A stretch of DNA of 64,000 nt from Taklimakanibacter albus (GTDB taxonomy: Bacteria > Pseudomonadota > Alphaproteobacteria > Rhizobiales > Aestuariivirgaceae), in the NCBI RefSeq assembly GCF_016595235.1, contig NZ_JAENHL010000006.1:496001-560000 (forward strand), given 5' to 3'. The position numbers were made by a program, and so were the translations under genes. The stretch's first letter is position 1. Each line of letters opens with the position of its first letter. The notes under the pieces were generated by a model. That model was given only the letters and a program-made list of their open reading frames with translations, was not told the DNA's origin and did no database searches. Below are positions 50,418 through 59,778 of this stretch, one piece after another.

Positions 50418-51549
50418 ATGCGCGCCGAAATCATCAATCTCGTCGACGAGATGAAGCAGTCCATAGGGCTGCTGAGGAGGCATCTTTGACTGGGATAACG
50501 CCCAGAAGAAGCTCGCCGAACTGAACGCTAGGTCCGAGGATCCGGCGCTCTGGAACGATCCCCAGGTGGCGCAGGATGTCATGCGCAAGCGCCAGGATCT
50601 CGAAAGCCGCATCAATCTGGTGCGTCGTCTCGAGCAGACGATCGAGGACAATACCGGCCTGATCGAGCTCGGCGAGGCCGAGGGCGACCAGGCGATCGTC
50701 AAAGAGGCCGAGAAGGCGCTGACCGGCCTCAAGGACGAGGTCGCCAAATACGAGATCGAGACCTTGTTGTCGGGTGAGGCCGACCAGAATGAGGCCTTCC
50801 TGCAGGTGAATGCCGGCGCCGGCGGCACCGAGAGCCAGGACTGGGCCAGCATGCTTCTGCGCATGTATGTGCGCTGGGGCGAGCAGCACGACTACAAGGT
50901 CGATATCCTCGACGAGCATTCGGGCGAAGAGGCGGGCATCAAATCCGCCACCATCCAGGTCAAGGGCCACAATGCCTATGGCTGGCTCAAGACGGAATCG
51001 GGCGTGCACCGGCTGGTGCGCATTTCGCCTTATGATTCCAATGCGCGGCGCCACACCTCCTTCGCCTCGATCTGGGTCTATCCGGTCCTCGACGACTCGA
51101 TCGATATCCAGGTCAATGAAAGCGAGTGCCGCATCGATACCTACCGCGCCTCGGGCGCCGGCGGCCAGCACGTCAACACCACCGATTCGGCGGTGCGTAT
51201 CACCCATATCCCGACCGGCATCGTCGTCGCCTGCCAGAGCGAGCGCTCGCAGCACAAGAACCGCGCCACCGCGTGGAAGATGCTGAAAGCGCGCCTCTAC
51301 GAGCTCGAGCTGCAGAAGCAGCAGGAGAAGATCGACGCCGCCAATGCCAAAAAGACCGATATCGGCTGGGGTCACCAGATCCGTTCCTACGTGCTGCAGC
51401 CCTACCAGCTGGTGAAGGATCTGCGCACCGGCAAGACTAGCACCAACCCGACGGCGGTGCTCGGCGGCGACCTCGACGAGTTCATGGCCGCTTCACTCGC
51501 CCAGCGCGTGCATGGCGGCGGCCCGTCGCAGGTGGACGATATCGACTGA
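50418..51549 (+). CDS. prfB: Peptide chain release factor 2, +1 programmed frameshift
   Basis: RF2, which ends translation at UGA and UAA. The frame starts at ATG 50418 ([12 protein letters not shown]...), reads 23 codons to CTT (50484-50486) and meets TGA at 50487-50489; the rest continues in the +1 frame from GAC 50488 to the stop at 51549, giving about 376 residues. The tripeptide region reads SPY (family SPF), followed by [10 protein letters not shown], and the catalytic GGQ is in GAGGQHVNT. The frameshift site is intact, so this is a working autoregulated gene, not a pseudogene. It lies 35 bases after mrcA. Confidence 0.96.
50475..50490 (+). promoter_or_regulatory. prfB programmed +1 frameshift site
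   Basis: AGGAGG (internal Shine-Dalgarno, 50475-50480), a three-base spacer CAT, then CTT-TGA-C. This matches the E. coli prfB arrangement (SD, three bases, CUU UGA C). When RF2 is scarce the ribosome slips +1 at CUU and makes full RF2. Confidence 0.93.
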
Positions 51550-51602
51550 TCCGGGCTTGAGATCGGGCGCCGGGATGCGATAGCCTCACCTGTCTCAATC
51601 TG

Positions 51603-51651
51603 GCGCGTGATCTTTTCGGAAAACCGGCGTCCACTTTTCCGGATCACGCGC
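51603..51651. repeat. Rhizobial-type palindromic repeat, GCGCGTGATC element copy 2
   Basis: Lower stem GCGCGTGATC/GATCACGCGC identical to the copy at 43084, a one-sided bulge TTTT, upper stem CGGAAAA/TTTTCCG and an 11-base loop. It is in the opposite orientation to copy 1. It lies between prfB and the Rieske gene. Confidence 0.85.
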
Positions 51652-51656
51652 ACCTA

Positions 51657-51704
51657 GAGCGCTTTCCGCCAAAGTTGCTCGACTTTGGCGATAAGGAAGC
51701 GCTC
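51657..51704. repeat. Two-tier bulged hairpin, copy B of the element at 5980-6027
   Basis: Outer stem GAGCGCTT.../...AAGCGCTC, one-sided bulge ATAA, inner arms CGCCAAAGT/ACTTTGGCG and loop TGCTCG. Its reverse complement matches 5980-6027 at 43 of 48 positions. Confidence 0.85.
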
Positions 51705-51721
51705 CAGCTTAAATGTTTTTC

Positions 51722-51779
51722 GAGCCCTTTTTCCCGTTTTGATCGAATCGGAACAATTCGATCAAAACGGGAAGGGCTC
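51722..51779. repeat. Two-tier bulged hairpin with long upper stem
   Basis: Outer stem GAGCCCT/AGGGCTC, one-sided three-base bulge TTT, perfect 17-base inner arms (51732-51748 and 51756-51772, core CCCGTTTTGATCGAAT) and a seven-base loop. It ends 12 bases before the Rieske gene start. It occupies the same relative place as the palindrome 5923-5965 next to copy A. Confidence 0.85.
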
Positions 51780-51791
51780 TAGGCAGGTGTC

Positions 51792-52805
51792 ATGCTCAAT
51801 CTCGATCCGCGTTATTATATCGATCCGGCCATCTATGACCGCGAGCGCTCCGAGCTCTTCGCCAGGACCTGGCAGCTGCTCGGACCGGTTTCGCAGGTCG
51901 CCCAGCGCGGCGAATACTGCGCCGTCGAGATCGCCGGCCACAAGGTCTTCGCGATCAGGGGCAGGGACGGCAAACTGCGCGGCTTTCGCAATCTTTGCCG
52001 CCACCGGGGCGCCCGCCTTCTCGAAGAGGGCAATGGCCGCTGCCCGACCATCCGCTGTCCCTATCACCAATGGGTCTGGGCCGATGACGGCCGGCTGATG
52101 AACGTGCCGTGGTTCGGCGAGGCCCCGGACTTCAAGCTCGAGGACTGGCGGCTCGCCGAGATTCCGGTCGCCGAATGGCGCGGCCTTTTGTTCATCGCCA
52201 TCGCGCCGTCGATGACGCTCGAGCAGCAGCTCGGCGATCTGATGAACGAGATCGCCGATGAGCCGATCGAAGGCTACACGCCGATGCGCACCGAGCGCAT
52301 GGTCTTCGACGCCAACTGGAAGATCTACACCGACAATTTCGTCGAGGGTTATCACATACCGGGCATCCACCCGCAGTTCTTCGCGGCTATCGATTTCGAG
52401 CAGTTCAAGACCACCGCCCATGACGGCCTGATCCGCATGACGGCGCCGCCGCGCGACGGCCTGTTCTATCGCGGCAAATGGCTGTGGATGTGGCCGAACT
52501 GGACCTTGTCCTTGTTCGACGGCGGCATGAACACGTCGCGGATCAATCCGCTGGGGCCGAACCAGACCGAGCTCATCTACAATTTCTATTTCGCCGACAC
52601 GTCCGAGACCAAGGCCAAGGAGCGTGACGACCTCGTGGCCCGCAATCTCGACATCGTGCGCGAGGATTTCGAGATCTGCCTCGAGACCCACAAAAACTAT
52701 GCCTCGGGCGCCTATACGCCGGGTCCGTTGTCACCGCGTCACGAGGCCGGGGTCGCCTATTTCCAGGACCGCATCCGCAACAGCCTCGGACTGACGCCCG
52801 CCTGA
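51792..52805 (+). CDS. Rieske non-heme iron oxygenase, alpha subunit
   Basis: 337-residue ring-hydroxylating or demethylating oxygenase. The Rieske [2Fe-2S] ligands are C69, H71, C89 and H92 (LCRHRGARL and RCPYHQW). The catalytic iron site is NWKIYTDNFVEGYHIPGIHP with H188 and H193, and the third ligand is probably the Asp in REDFEICLETHK. It is shorter than most alpha subunits. No reductase or ferredoxin gene is adjacent, so electrons must come from elsewhere. The closest relatives by pattern are Rieske oxygenases acting on quaternary amines or aromatic acids; the substrate is not deducible. The operator region is filled by the palindromes at 51603-51779. Confidence 0.92.
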   Translation: MLNLDPRYYIDPAIYDRERSELFARTWQLLGPVSQVAQRGEYCAVEIAGHKVFAIRGRDGKLRGFRNLCRHRGARLLEEGNGRCPTIRCPYHQWVWADDGRLMNVPWFGEAPDFKLEDWRLAEIPVAEWRGLLFIAIAPSMTLEQQLGDLMNEIADEPIEGYTPMRTERMVFDANWKIYTDNFVEGYHIPGIHPQFFAAIDFEQFKTTAHDGLIRMTAPPRDGLFYRGKWLWMWPNWTLSLFDGGMNTSRINPLGPNQTELIYNFYFADTSETKAKERDDLVARNLDIVREDFEICLETHKNYASGAYTPGPLSPRHEAGVAYFQDRIRNSLGLTPA

Positions 52806-53038
52806 CGGAAGCCCTCAGAAAGGGAACCTTGATTTATCGAGAGAATCCTCGAAACTGCGCTCTTGTGGGGCGACAATAGGCAAGGGGTGGCTGTCAGTAA
52901 GGCGGCTGCCATTGTTTGGCCGTCATTGATGGGCTTATCTCGCTCATATTTACAAGTGTTTCCGGTACTTTGCGGGCCCCTTGAGTCGGAAGCTTTGCTG
53001 GGACGGACGGTAGGTACGGCGGCGCGGCCCGCCGGCGC

Positions 53039-56000
53039 GTGGCGGTGAATAGACGACATTCGGACGGGGCTGCTCAGGCTTTGCGGCGATTTTTGAAAAC
53101 GACGGCGCTGGTGCTCTTAGGTCTCGTGGCGATCGTCGTCGTCGCGGGCGCTGTGTTTTTCATCCGCCTGATGAACGGTCCGGTGTCGCTGGATTTCGTG
53201 CGCGACCGCATCCAGGCCGAGATCAACGAGAGCCTCGGCGGCGGCCTCAAGGTCTCGCTCGAAGGCGTGATGATCGAGCGCGACGCCAATACCGGCATGC
53301 CGCATTTCCGCCTGCGCAATGTCGAGCTGGTGGATCCGCAAGGAGCCGTCATCGCGCGGGCGCCCAAGGCCGCCATCGGCGTCGACGGCAGCGACCTCAT
53401 GAGCGGCACGGTGGTGCCCAAGCAGATCGAGCTGATCGGCCCGCGCATCGTCGCCCGCCGCACTCTCAGCGGCGGCTTCAAGCTCGGCTTCGACGAGCAT
53501 CGCGCCAGCGAAAATTCCAAGGATGCTTCCGGCAAGTCGAACCAGGAAACCAATCTGCAGCAGGTGGCGCCCGAGACACAGGGCGGCACGGTGATCGACT
53601 TCCTCAGCGGCTCGGAAGAGGCGAGCGCCGCCATGGCCAGCCTCGATGCCATCCTGATCAGCGACGCTGTCATCCAGCTGGTCGACGAGGTCAACGGCAC
53701 CAGCTGGAACATCCCCAAGGCGAGCCTCGCCTTCAAACGCATGCCCTATGGGTTCACCTTCTTCTCCGAGGCCAGGATCGCTTCCGGCGGCACGCCGTGG
53801 CGCGCCGAGATCTCCGCCAGCTATCGCCGCGAGCGCAAGTCCTTCGCGGTGTCGGCGCGCATCACCGATCTCGTGCCGGCCGATATCGCCGACGACGTCT
53901 TCGCTCTCGCCAAGCTCGCCCAGGTGAAGCTGCCGCTCTCCGGCCATGTCGAGATGGAAGTGAGCGAGGAGGCGAAAGTCATCAACGGCTCGGCCGAATT
54001 CACCGCGGCGGCGGGCGAGGTGGGACTGCCGGGCTTCATCGCCGAGCCGATCGCGGTGAATGAAGGGCTCATCAGGCTCGATTTCGATCCCAAGACCGGC
54101 GGCATCGTCATCAGCGATTCCACTTTGTTGATCGGCGGCACGCCGGCCCAGATCGCCGGCCGCTTCACGCCGCTGCGCCAGCCCGACGGCCGTCTCGATG
54201 CGCTCAAGATCGAGATCAACGCCCGCAATCTGAGCCTCGACCCCAACTCTATCGTCAAGGACCAGATCGCCATCGACCGGGTGGATTTCGTCGGCGTCGC
54301 CTCGGTGCGCGAGGCGCGTTTCGATGTCGAGGACGCGGTGATCATGGCGGGCAAGGCCGGCGTGCGCCTGCGCGGCAGCTTCACCGGCGGCGAGCGTTCG
54401 GTCGGCATCAAGCTCGCGGGGCGCATGCGCGACGTATCGGCGCCGATCCTGAAACGTCTGTGGCCACCGATCATCGCGCCCAATACGCGCAAATGGGTGA
54501 ACACCAATATCCTCGCCGGGCGCATCACCGAGGGTGAGTTCGTCATCAACCTGCCGGTCAACGGGCTTGCCGACGGTCTCAAGAACAAACTCATCCCGAA
54601 TGACGCCATCGCCGCGCGCTTCGGGCTCGACGGTGTCACCACGACCTATTTCGGCGGCCTCCCGCCGATCGCCGAGGCCAATGGCGAAGCGACGCTCGGC
54701 GGCGACACCTTCTCCCTGCGCCTCGACAAGGGCGTGGTGCGCACGCCATCCGGCAAGAAGGTCGATCTGAGCAAGGGCACGCTCAAGATGACGCAGTTGC
54801 TGGCGCCGATGACACCGGCCGCGATCCATCTCGAGGGCCAGGGCGGCGTGCCGACCTTCATCGAATATCTCGATCTCGATCCGTTGAATCTCGTGTCGAA
54901 GAGCGGCGGGGATGCCCGCAACCTGACCGGCGACGCCCAGGTGGCGATGGACCTCTATCTGCCGCTCAAGCAGATCGTCGATCGCGACGATGTGAAAGTC
55001 TCGGCCACCGCGAAGCTGCGCAACGCCGATCTCAAGGACGCGTTCGACGGTATCGATCTCAATGACGGCACGATCGATCTCAAGATCACCGAGAACGCCA
55101 TTCGGGCGGAAGGCACCGCCAAGCTCAACGACATCGCGGCCAAGATCACCTGGTGGCGCGATGGCGGCCCGGAAAATCCGCAGAATGCCATCATCGAAAC
55201 CACGCTCGATGCCAAGCAGCGCGACGCCATCGGCGCCAAGGTCAACGACTATGTGAGCGGGCCGGTCAAAGTGAAGGTGGCGCTCCAGGATTTCCGCGAC
55301 AAGGTGGATAAGATCAAGGTCGAGGCCGATCTCTCCAAGGCGTCGCTGCGGCTCGCCGCCATCGACTGGTGGCGGCCGCCGGCGCTACGCACCACCGCGA
55401 GCTTCGATTATGCGCCGGGCGACGGCAAGGCCGGGCGCATCGACAACCTCACCATCAAGGGCGACGGCTTCCTGATGAAGGGCCAGGTCGCGATCAATGG
55501 CGCGGGCCAGATGTCGGAAGCCAAGTTCCCGACCGTCGTGCTCAACGAGGACAACCGCTTCGGCGTCGTCATCTCGCTGGACAAGGAGGCGACGAATGTC
55601 TCCATCAACGGCACGAGCTTCGATGCGCGCCCCTTGATCCGCTCGCTCTTCGCCAATCGCCCGGCATCATCCGGCGATGAGGACTCGGGCAAGCAGAAAA
55701 GCAAGGGCGTGCTGATCGTCGATGCGCTCGTCGACAAGGTCTATGCACATCGCGGTGAAGTCGTGAATGGCGTCGCCGGCAGCGTCGTCATGCGCGACGG
55801 CTATGTCGAGCGCGCGACACTCAACGGCACGTTCATCAGCGGCCAGCCCATCACCATCCGCATCATGCCGTCCGATGACGGCGGGCGCGACCTGCGCATC
55901 GGCGGGCGCGACGCGGGCTCGGCGCTCAGGGCCGCCAATCTCTATTCCAAGGTCGCCGGCGGCCAGATCGACTTCACAGCCAGGCTCGGCGGGGGAGCCG

Positions 56001-56506
56001 ATTCAACGGTGCGCAACGGCCGTCTCACCTTGCGCGACTTCGAGGTTCGCGACGAGGCGGCACTCGCCCAGCTCGATCAGAAGGGCAGGCCGAAAAAGGC
56101 GGGGCCGCGCCGGGGTGGTGTGGTGTTCTCGCGCTTGACCTTGCCCTTCACCAGCGACGCCCGTTTCATCCGCATCGGCGATACGCTGGTCAAGGGACCC
56201 GAGCTCGGCGCCACCGCGCAGGGCCTCATCCGCAAGGTCGACGGCGCCATCGACATCGACGGCACGATCATTCCGGCCTACGCGCTGAATTCGGCGATCG
56301 GCGAGATTCCGATCCTCGGCCAGATCCTCACCGGCGGTAAAGGCGAGGGCATCTTCGGCCTGACCTATGCGGTGGGCGGCACCATGTCGAAGCCGCGCTT
56401 CCAGGTGAATCCGGTTTCAGCCATCGCGCCCGGCATCCTGCGCAAGTTCTTCGAATATGGCGGCAGCAACGGCCCGGCGCCCAAGCGGCGCGAGCGCACC
56501 AATTGA
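53039..56506 (+). CDS. YhdP/AsmA-like envelope protein (DUF3971)
   Basis: 1155-residue protein of the AsmA-like superfamily, which bridges inner and outer membranes for phospholipid traffic. It has an N-terminal anchor (about residues 20-42: TTALVLLGLVAIVVVAGAVFFI), an extended beta-rich periplasmic part with DUF3971-like blocks (LWPPIIAPNTRKWVNTNILAGRITEGEFVINLPV) and a C-terminal AsmA_2-type end (ILGQILTGGKGEGIFGLTYAVGGTMSKPRFQVNPVSAIAPGILRKFFEY), which is the best-conserved part. It starts at GTG 53039 or GTG 53045; the first is chosen to keep the short basic start. It is followed ten bases later by the GST gene. Confidence 0.9.
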   Translation: MAVNRRHSDGAAQALRRFLKTTALVLLGLVAIVVVAGAVFFIRLMNGPVSLDFVRDRIQAEINESLGGGLKVSLEGVMIERDANTGMPHFRLRNVELVDPQGAVIARAPKAAIGVDGSDLMSGTVVPKQIELIGPRIVARRTLSGGFKLGFDEHRASENSKDASGKSNQETNLQQVAPETQGGTVIDFLSGSEEASAAMASLDAILISDAVIQLVDEVNGTSWNIPKASLAFKRMPYGFTFFSEARIASGGTPWRAEISASYRRERKSFAVSARITDLVPADIADDVFALAKLAQVKLPLSGHVEMEVSEEAKVINGSAEFTAAAGEVGLPGFIAEPIAVNEGLIRLDFDPKTGGIVISDSTLLIGGTPAQIAGRFTPLRQPDGRLDALKIEINARNLSLDPNSIVKDQIAIDRVDFVGVASVREARFDVEDAVIMAGKAGVRLRGSFTGGERSVGIKLAGRMRDVSAPILKRLWPPIIAPNTRKWVNTNILAGRITEGEFVINLPVNGLADGLKNKLIPNDAIAARFGLDGVTTTYFGGLPPIAEANGEATLGGDTFSLRLDKGVVRTPSGKKVDLSKGTLKMTQLLAPMTPAAIHLEGQGGVPTFIEYLDLDPLNLVSKSGGDARNLTGDAQVAMDLYLPLKQIVDRDDVKVSATAKLRNADLKDAFDGIDLNDGTIDLKITENAIRAEGTAKLNDIAAKITWWRDGGPENPQNAIIETTLDAKQRDAIGAKVNDYVSGPVKVKVALQDFRDKVDKIKVEADLSKASLRLAAIDWWRPPALRTTASFDYAPGDGKAGRIDNLTIKGDGFLMKGQVAINGAGQMSEAKFPTVVLNEDNRFGVVISLDKEATNVSINGTSFDARPLIRSLFANRPASSGDEDSGKQKSKGVLIVDALVDKVYAHRGEVVNGVAGSVVMRDGYVERATLNGTFISGQPITIRIMPSDDGGRDLRIGGRDAGSALRAANLYSKVAGGQIDFTARLGGGADSTVRNGRLTLRDFEVRDEAALAQLDQKGRPKKAGPRRGGVVFSRLTLPFTSDARFIRIGDTLVKGPELGATAQGLIRKVDGAIDIDGTIIPAYALNSAIGEIPILGQILTGGKGEGIFGLTYAVGGTMSKPRFQVNPVSAIAPGILRKFFEYGGSNGPAPKRRERTN

Positions 56507-56515
56507 GCGGAGATC

Positions 56516-57142
56516 ATGATCCTCATCGGCCAATATGACTCGCCCTTCGTGCGCCGTGTCGGCATCGCGCTGACGCTGTACGGCATGACGTTCGAGCACC
56601 GGCCGTGGTCGATCTTCGCCGACGCCGACAAGATCCGGCCCTATAATCCGTTGACCCGCGCCCCGACCTTCGTGCTCGACGACGGCACGGTGCTCATCGA
56701 GAGCCATCTCGTCCTCGATTATCTCGACAGTCTGGTGCCGGAGGATCGCGCTTTGTTTCCGCGTCGCGAGCCCGCGCGTCATCGCGCCCTCAAGGTCGCA
56801 GCCCTGGCGACGGGCCTGGCGGACAAGGGTGTCAGCCTCTTCTACGAGAAGCGTCTGCATCGGGAGGCGTCAACCGTCTGGGTCGAGCGTTGCCGCGGGC
56901 AGATCCTGGGGGTGCTTGCCGAGCTCGAGGCCGACCGGGCGGCGCGCGCGACGAGCTATTGGTTCGGCGACCGTATCGGCCACGCCGATATCGCCGTCGC
57001 CGTGGCGCTACGTTTCCTCAACGAGGCGCATCCGGGGTTGGCGCGCATGGAAAACTACCGCGGCCTCACGGACCATGCCGCGCGGCTCGAAGCGTTGCCG
57101 GTCTTCCGGACAGTCGCTCAGGCTTTCATCCCGCCGACCTGA
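56516..57142 (+). CDS. Glutathione S-transferase family protein
   Basis: 208-residue GST-like protein. The N-terminal thioredoxin fold (MILIGQYDSPFVRRVGIALTLYGM) has the Ser-Pro-Phe pattern at the glutathione site, followed by PTFVLDDGTVLIESHLVLDYLD, the glutathione-gamma-Glu-binding ES motif. The C-terminal half is the helical GST_C domain (YWFGDRIGHADIAVAVALRFL). Reaction unknown. It lies nine bases after the YhdP-like gene, so the two are probably co-transcribed. Confidence 0.9.
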   Translation: MILIGQYDSPFVRRVGIALTLYGMTFEHRPWSIFADADKIRPYNPLTRAPTFVLDDGTVLIESHLVLDYLDSLVPEDRALFPRREPARHRALKVAALATGLADKGVSLFYEKRLHREASTVWVERCRGQILGVLAELEADRAARATSYWFGDRIGHADIAVAVALRFLNEAHPGLARMENYRGLTDHAARLEALPVFRTVAQAFIPPT

Positions 57143-57219
57143 CCGGAGCAGGGGAATTTCTGCAGGGGACTCTGCAGCGGATTAACAGCGGATCTGCAGG
57201 GATCTGCAGGGAATTCCGG

Positions 57220-57258
57220 AAAATCGCGGAAAACAGGGATTTTCCCGCCCGCGATTTT
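57220..57258 (+). terminator. Possible terminator after the GST gene
   Basis: Arms AAAATCGCGG and CCGCGATTTT (57220-57229 and 57249-57258) with a 19-base loop that can fold further, followed by TC on the plus strand. It lies 78 bases after the GST stop and 29 bases before the tyrS stop, so it could serve the convergent pair. Confidence 0.5.
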
Positions 57259-57286
57259 TCGCACCCTCGCGTCCGCGTTTGCAACC

Positions 57287-58543
57287 TTATGACGCGGCCT
57301 TCAGCAGCACGTGCTTCTTGCGGCCCATCGACAGCTTGATGACACCGTCCTTTGTGAAGGTGGCTTCGGTGAGCTGCAACTTATCGTCGGCGACCGGCGC
57401 ATCGTTCACCTTGATGGCACCGCCCTGGATCTGCCGGCGTGCATCGCCATTGGAGGAGGCGAGCCCGGCCAGGACCAGAGCCTTGAGGATGCCGAGTCCG
57501 GGGCGGAACTCCGCGCCGGGCACGTCGATCGAGGGCAAGCCTTCGGCGGCCTGGCCTTCCTCGAAGGTACGGCGCGCCGTCTCGGCGGCTTCGAGGGCGG
57601 CTTCCTTGCCATGGAGGAGCGTGGTCGCCTCGGTCGCCAGGGTCTTCTTGGCCTCGTTGATCTCGGCCCCGCCAAGTGCTGCGAGCCGCTCGATCTCAGG
57701 CAGAGGCAGGATGGTGAAGAGCTTGAGGAAACGCGCCACGTCGGCGTCCTCGGCATTGCGCCAGAACTGCCAGTATTCGTAAGGCGAGCGCATGTCGGCA
57801 TTGAGCCATACGGCGCCTGCCGCCGTCTTGCCCATCTTGGCGCCGGAAGCGAGCGTGACCAGCGGCGTCGTCAGCGCATAGAGCTGATGGGTGCCCATGC
57901 GCCGGCCGAGATCGACGCCGGTGACGATATTGCCCCACTGATCCGAGCCGCCCATCTGCAGATTGGTGCCGTAGCGGCGCGCCAGCTCGGTGAAGTCATA
58001 GGCCTGCAGGATCATGTAGTTGAATTCGATGAATGACATTTCGTGCTCGCGCTCGAGGCGGAGCTTCACCGAATCCATGGTCAGCATGCGGTTGATCGAG
58101 AAATGCCGGCCGATGTCGCGCAGCATGTCGATGTAATTGAGCTTGGTCAGCCATTCGGCATTGTCGACCATCATGGCGTCTTTCGGCCCATCGCCGAATT
58201 TCAGGAATTTGGCGAAGACGCTCTGGATGCCGCGCTTATTGTCCTCGATCTCCTCGATGGTGAGGAGCTTGCGGCCTTCATCGCGCCCGGTCGGATCGCC
58301 GACGCGGGTGGTGCCGCCGCCCATCAGCGCGATGGTCTTCTGGCCGGTCTGTTGCGCCCAGTAGAGCAACATGATCTGGACGAGCGAGCCCACATGCAAT
58401 GAGCGTGCGGTGCAGTCGAAGCCGATATAGGTATTGACCTCTTTCTTTGCCGCGAGCTGGTCCAGCCCATCGAAATCGGATCCCTGATGGATGTATCCGC
58501 GGGTGGAAAGAGTGTTAAGGAATTCAGACGAGAACTTGCTCAT
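57287..58543 (-). CDS. tyrS: Tyrosyl-tRNA synthetase
   Basis: 418-residue class I synthetase charging tRNA-Tyr. The HIGH-type motif is [13 protein letters not shown] near residue 45, the KMSKS-type loop is [12 protein letters not shown] near 234, and an S4 RNA-binding domain closes the protein ([19 protein letters not shown]). It is divergent from anmK across 48 bases. Confidence 0.97.
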   Translation of the reverse strand: MSKFSSEFLNTLSTRGYIHQGSDFDGLDQLAAKKEVNTYIGFDCTARSLHVGSLVQIMLLYWAQQTGQKTIALMGGGTTRVGDPTGRDEGRKLLTIEEIEDNKRGIQSVFAKFLKFGDGPKDAMMVDNAEWLTKLNYIDMLRDIGRHFSINRMLTMDSVKLRLEREHEMSFIEFNYMILQAYDFTELARRYGTNLQMGGSDQWGNIVTGVDLGRRMGTHQLYALTTPLVTLASGAKMGKTAAGAVWLNADMRSPYEYWQFWRNAEDADVARFLKLFTILPLPEIERLAALGGAEINEAKKTLATEATTLLHGKEAALEAAETARRTFEEGQAAEGLPSIDVPGAEFRPGLGILKALVLAGLASSNGDARRQIQGGAIKVNDAPVADDKLQLTEATFTKDGVIKLSMGRKKHVLLKAAS

Positions 58544-58591
58544 AACTGGCCTAAATATAACGGAAACGGGCTCTTACCACGGGATAAGCGC

Positions 58592-59704
58592 GTGTCAAAA
58601 CTCTACACGGCGATAGGGCTGATGTCGGGAACCTCCCTCGACGGCATCGACATCGCTTTAATCACCACCGACGGCGAGGAAACGGTGAAACGCGGGCCCT
58701 CGCGCACCTATGCTTACGTGCCCGAGCAGCGCGCGATGCTGAAGGAAGCGCTCATGGACGCGCTCACCCTCAAGGACCGGCGCGAGCGGCCGAAAAGCCT
58801 GGGCCAGGTCGAATGGTCGCTGACCGAATGGCATGCGCTGGCAGTTGAATCCTTTTGCCAGGATCTGGGCCTAAACCTCAAGGATATCGACGTAATCGGC
58901 TTCCATGGCCAGACGGTCCTGCACCGTCCCGAACGCCGCCTGACCGTTCAATTGGGCGACGGAGCGCTGCTGGCGCAAAGGCTCAACTGCCGTGTGGTCT
59001 ATGACATGCGTGCTGACGACATCGCCGCGGGTGGGCAGGGAGCCCCGCTGGTGCCGGTCTATCACCGGGCTTTGTCGGCGAGCCTCGAAGTGCTGCCGCT
59101 CGCTTTCCTCAATATCGGCGGCGTCAGCAATGTCACCTGGATCGGGCCCCATGGGGAGCTCATCGCCTTCGATACCGGCCCCGGCAATGCGCTCATCGAC
59201 GACTGGGCGCTCAAGACCACAGGGCGGCCGGTCGATATCGACGGCAGGCTCGCTTTCGCGGGTCACGTGCAACAGTCGGTGGTGGCGCAGTTCCTGGGCG
59301 ATTCCTACTTCGAGGAACCGGCGCCCAAATCGCTCGACCGCGACAGCTTCGCGTCGCTCGATCTGTCGGGGTTGAGCCCTGCCGATGGCGCGGCGACCCT
59401 GACCGCCGTCACCGCGGGCGCTGTGGCCTTATCGCGCAACTGGTTTCCCGAAGATCCCAAGCTTTGGGTGATCTGCGGCGGCGGACGCAAGAACCCGGCT
59501 CTGATGGCGGCGTTGCGTGCCGCTTTGAAGCTCGGGCCGGAAGCGCTCGTCCCGGCCGAGGCGGCAGGTTTCAATGGCGACTCCATGGAGGCCGAGGCCT
59601 GGGCTTATCTGGCGGTGCGCTGCCTGCGCGAGCTGCCGATCACCTTTCCGGGCACCACTGGCGCGCCCGAGCCGATGACCGGGGGCGTGGTGACGGAGCT
59701 TTAG
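58592..59704 (+). CDS. anmK: Anhydro-N-acetylmuramic acid kinase
   Basis: Phosphorylates 1,6-anhydro-MurNAc in cell-wall recycling. The product from GTG 58592 has 370 residues and starts MSKLYTAIGLMSGTSLDGID, the AnmK N-terminal ATP motif; IGFHGQTVLHRP, NIGGVSNVTWIG and FDTGPGNALIDDW follow in order. The frame is open back to 58487, overlapping the tyrS 5' end, but the family start is at the SGTSLDG block. tyrS and anmK are neighbours in many alphaproteobacteria. Confidence 0.95.
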   Translation: MSKLYTAIGLMSGTSLDGIDIALITTDGEETVKRGPSRTYAYVPEQRAMLKEALMDALTLKDRRERPKSLGQVEWSLTEWHALAVESFCQDLGLNLKDIDVIGFHGQTVLHRPERRLTVQLGDGALLAQRLNCRVVYDMRADDIAAGGQGAPLVPVYHRALSASLEVLPLAFLNIGGVSNVTWIGPHGELIAFDTGPGNALIDDWALKTTGRPVDIDGRLAFAGHVQQSVVAQFLGDSYFEEPAPKSLDRDSFASLDLSGLSPADGAATLTAVTAGAVALSRNWFPEDPKLWVICGGGRKNPALMAALRAALKLGPEALVPAEAAGFNGDSMEAEAWAYLAVRCLRELPITFPGTTGAPEPMTGGVVTEL

Positions 59705-59721
59705 AGATAGAGACCCGGCCA

Positions 59722-59748
59722 TGTCACAATGGTTCTGGCTGGCTCGTC
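59722..59748 (+). promoter_or_regulatory. ECF41-type promoter
   Basis: TGTCACA at 59722-59728, exactly 16 bases, then CGTC at 59745-59748. This is the reported ECF41 consensus (TGTCACA-n16-CGTC). It is 30 bases before the AhpD-like gene that precedes the ECF41 sigma factor gene, so it predicts autoregulation of the operon. Confidence 0.85.
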
Positions 59749-59778
59749 TTGTGGGATATAACCGGAAAGGAAATCCCC

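Noticed and set aside
50418-50489. prfB as a pseudogene because of an early in-frame TGA
   Set aside because: The stop is the programmed frameshift site, with correct internal Shine-Dalgarno and spacing, and the +1 frame continues as a full RF2.
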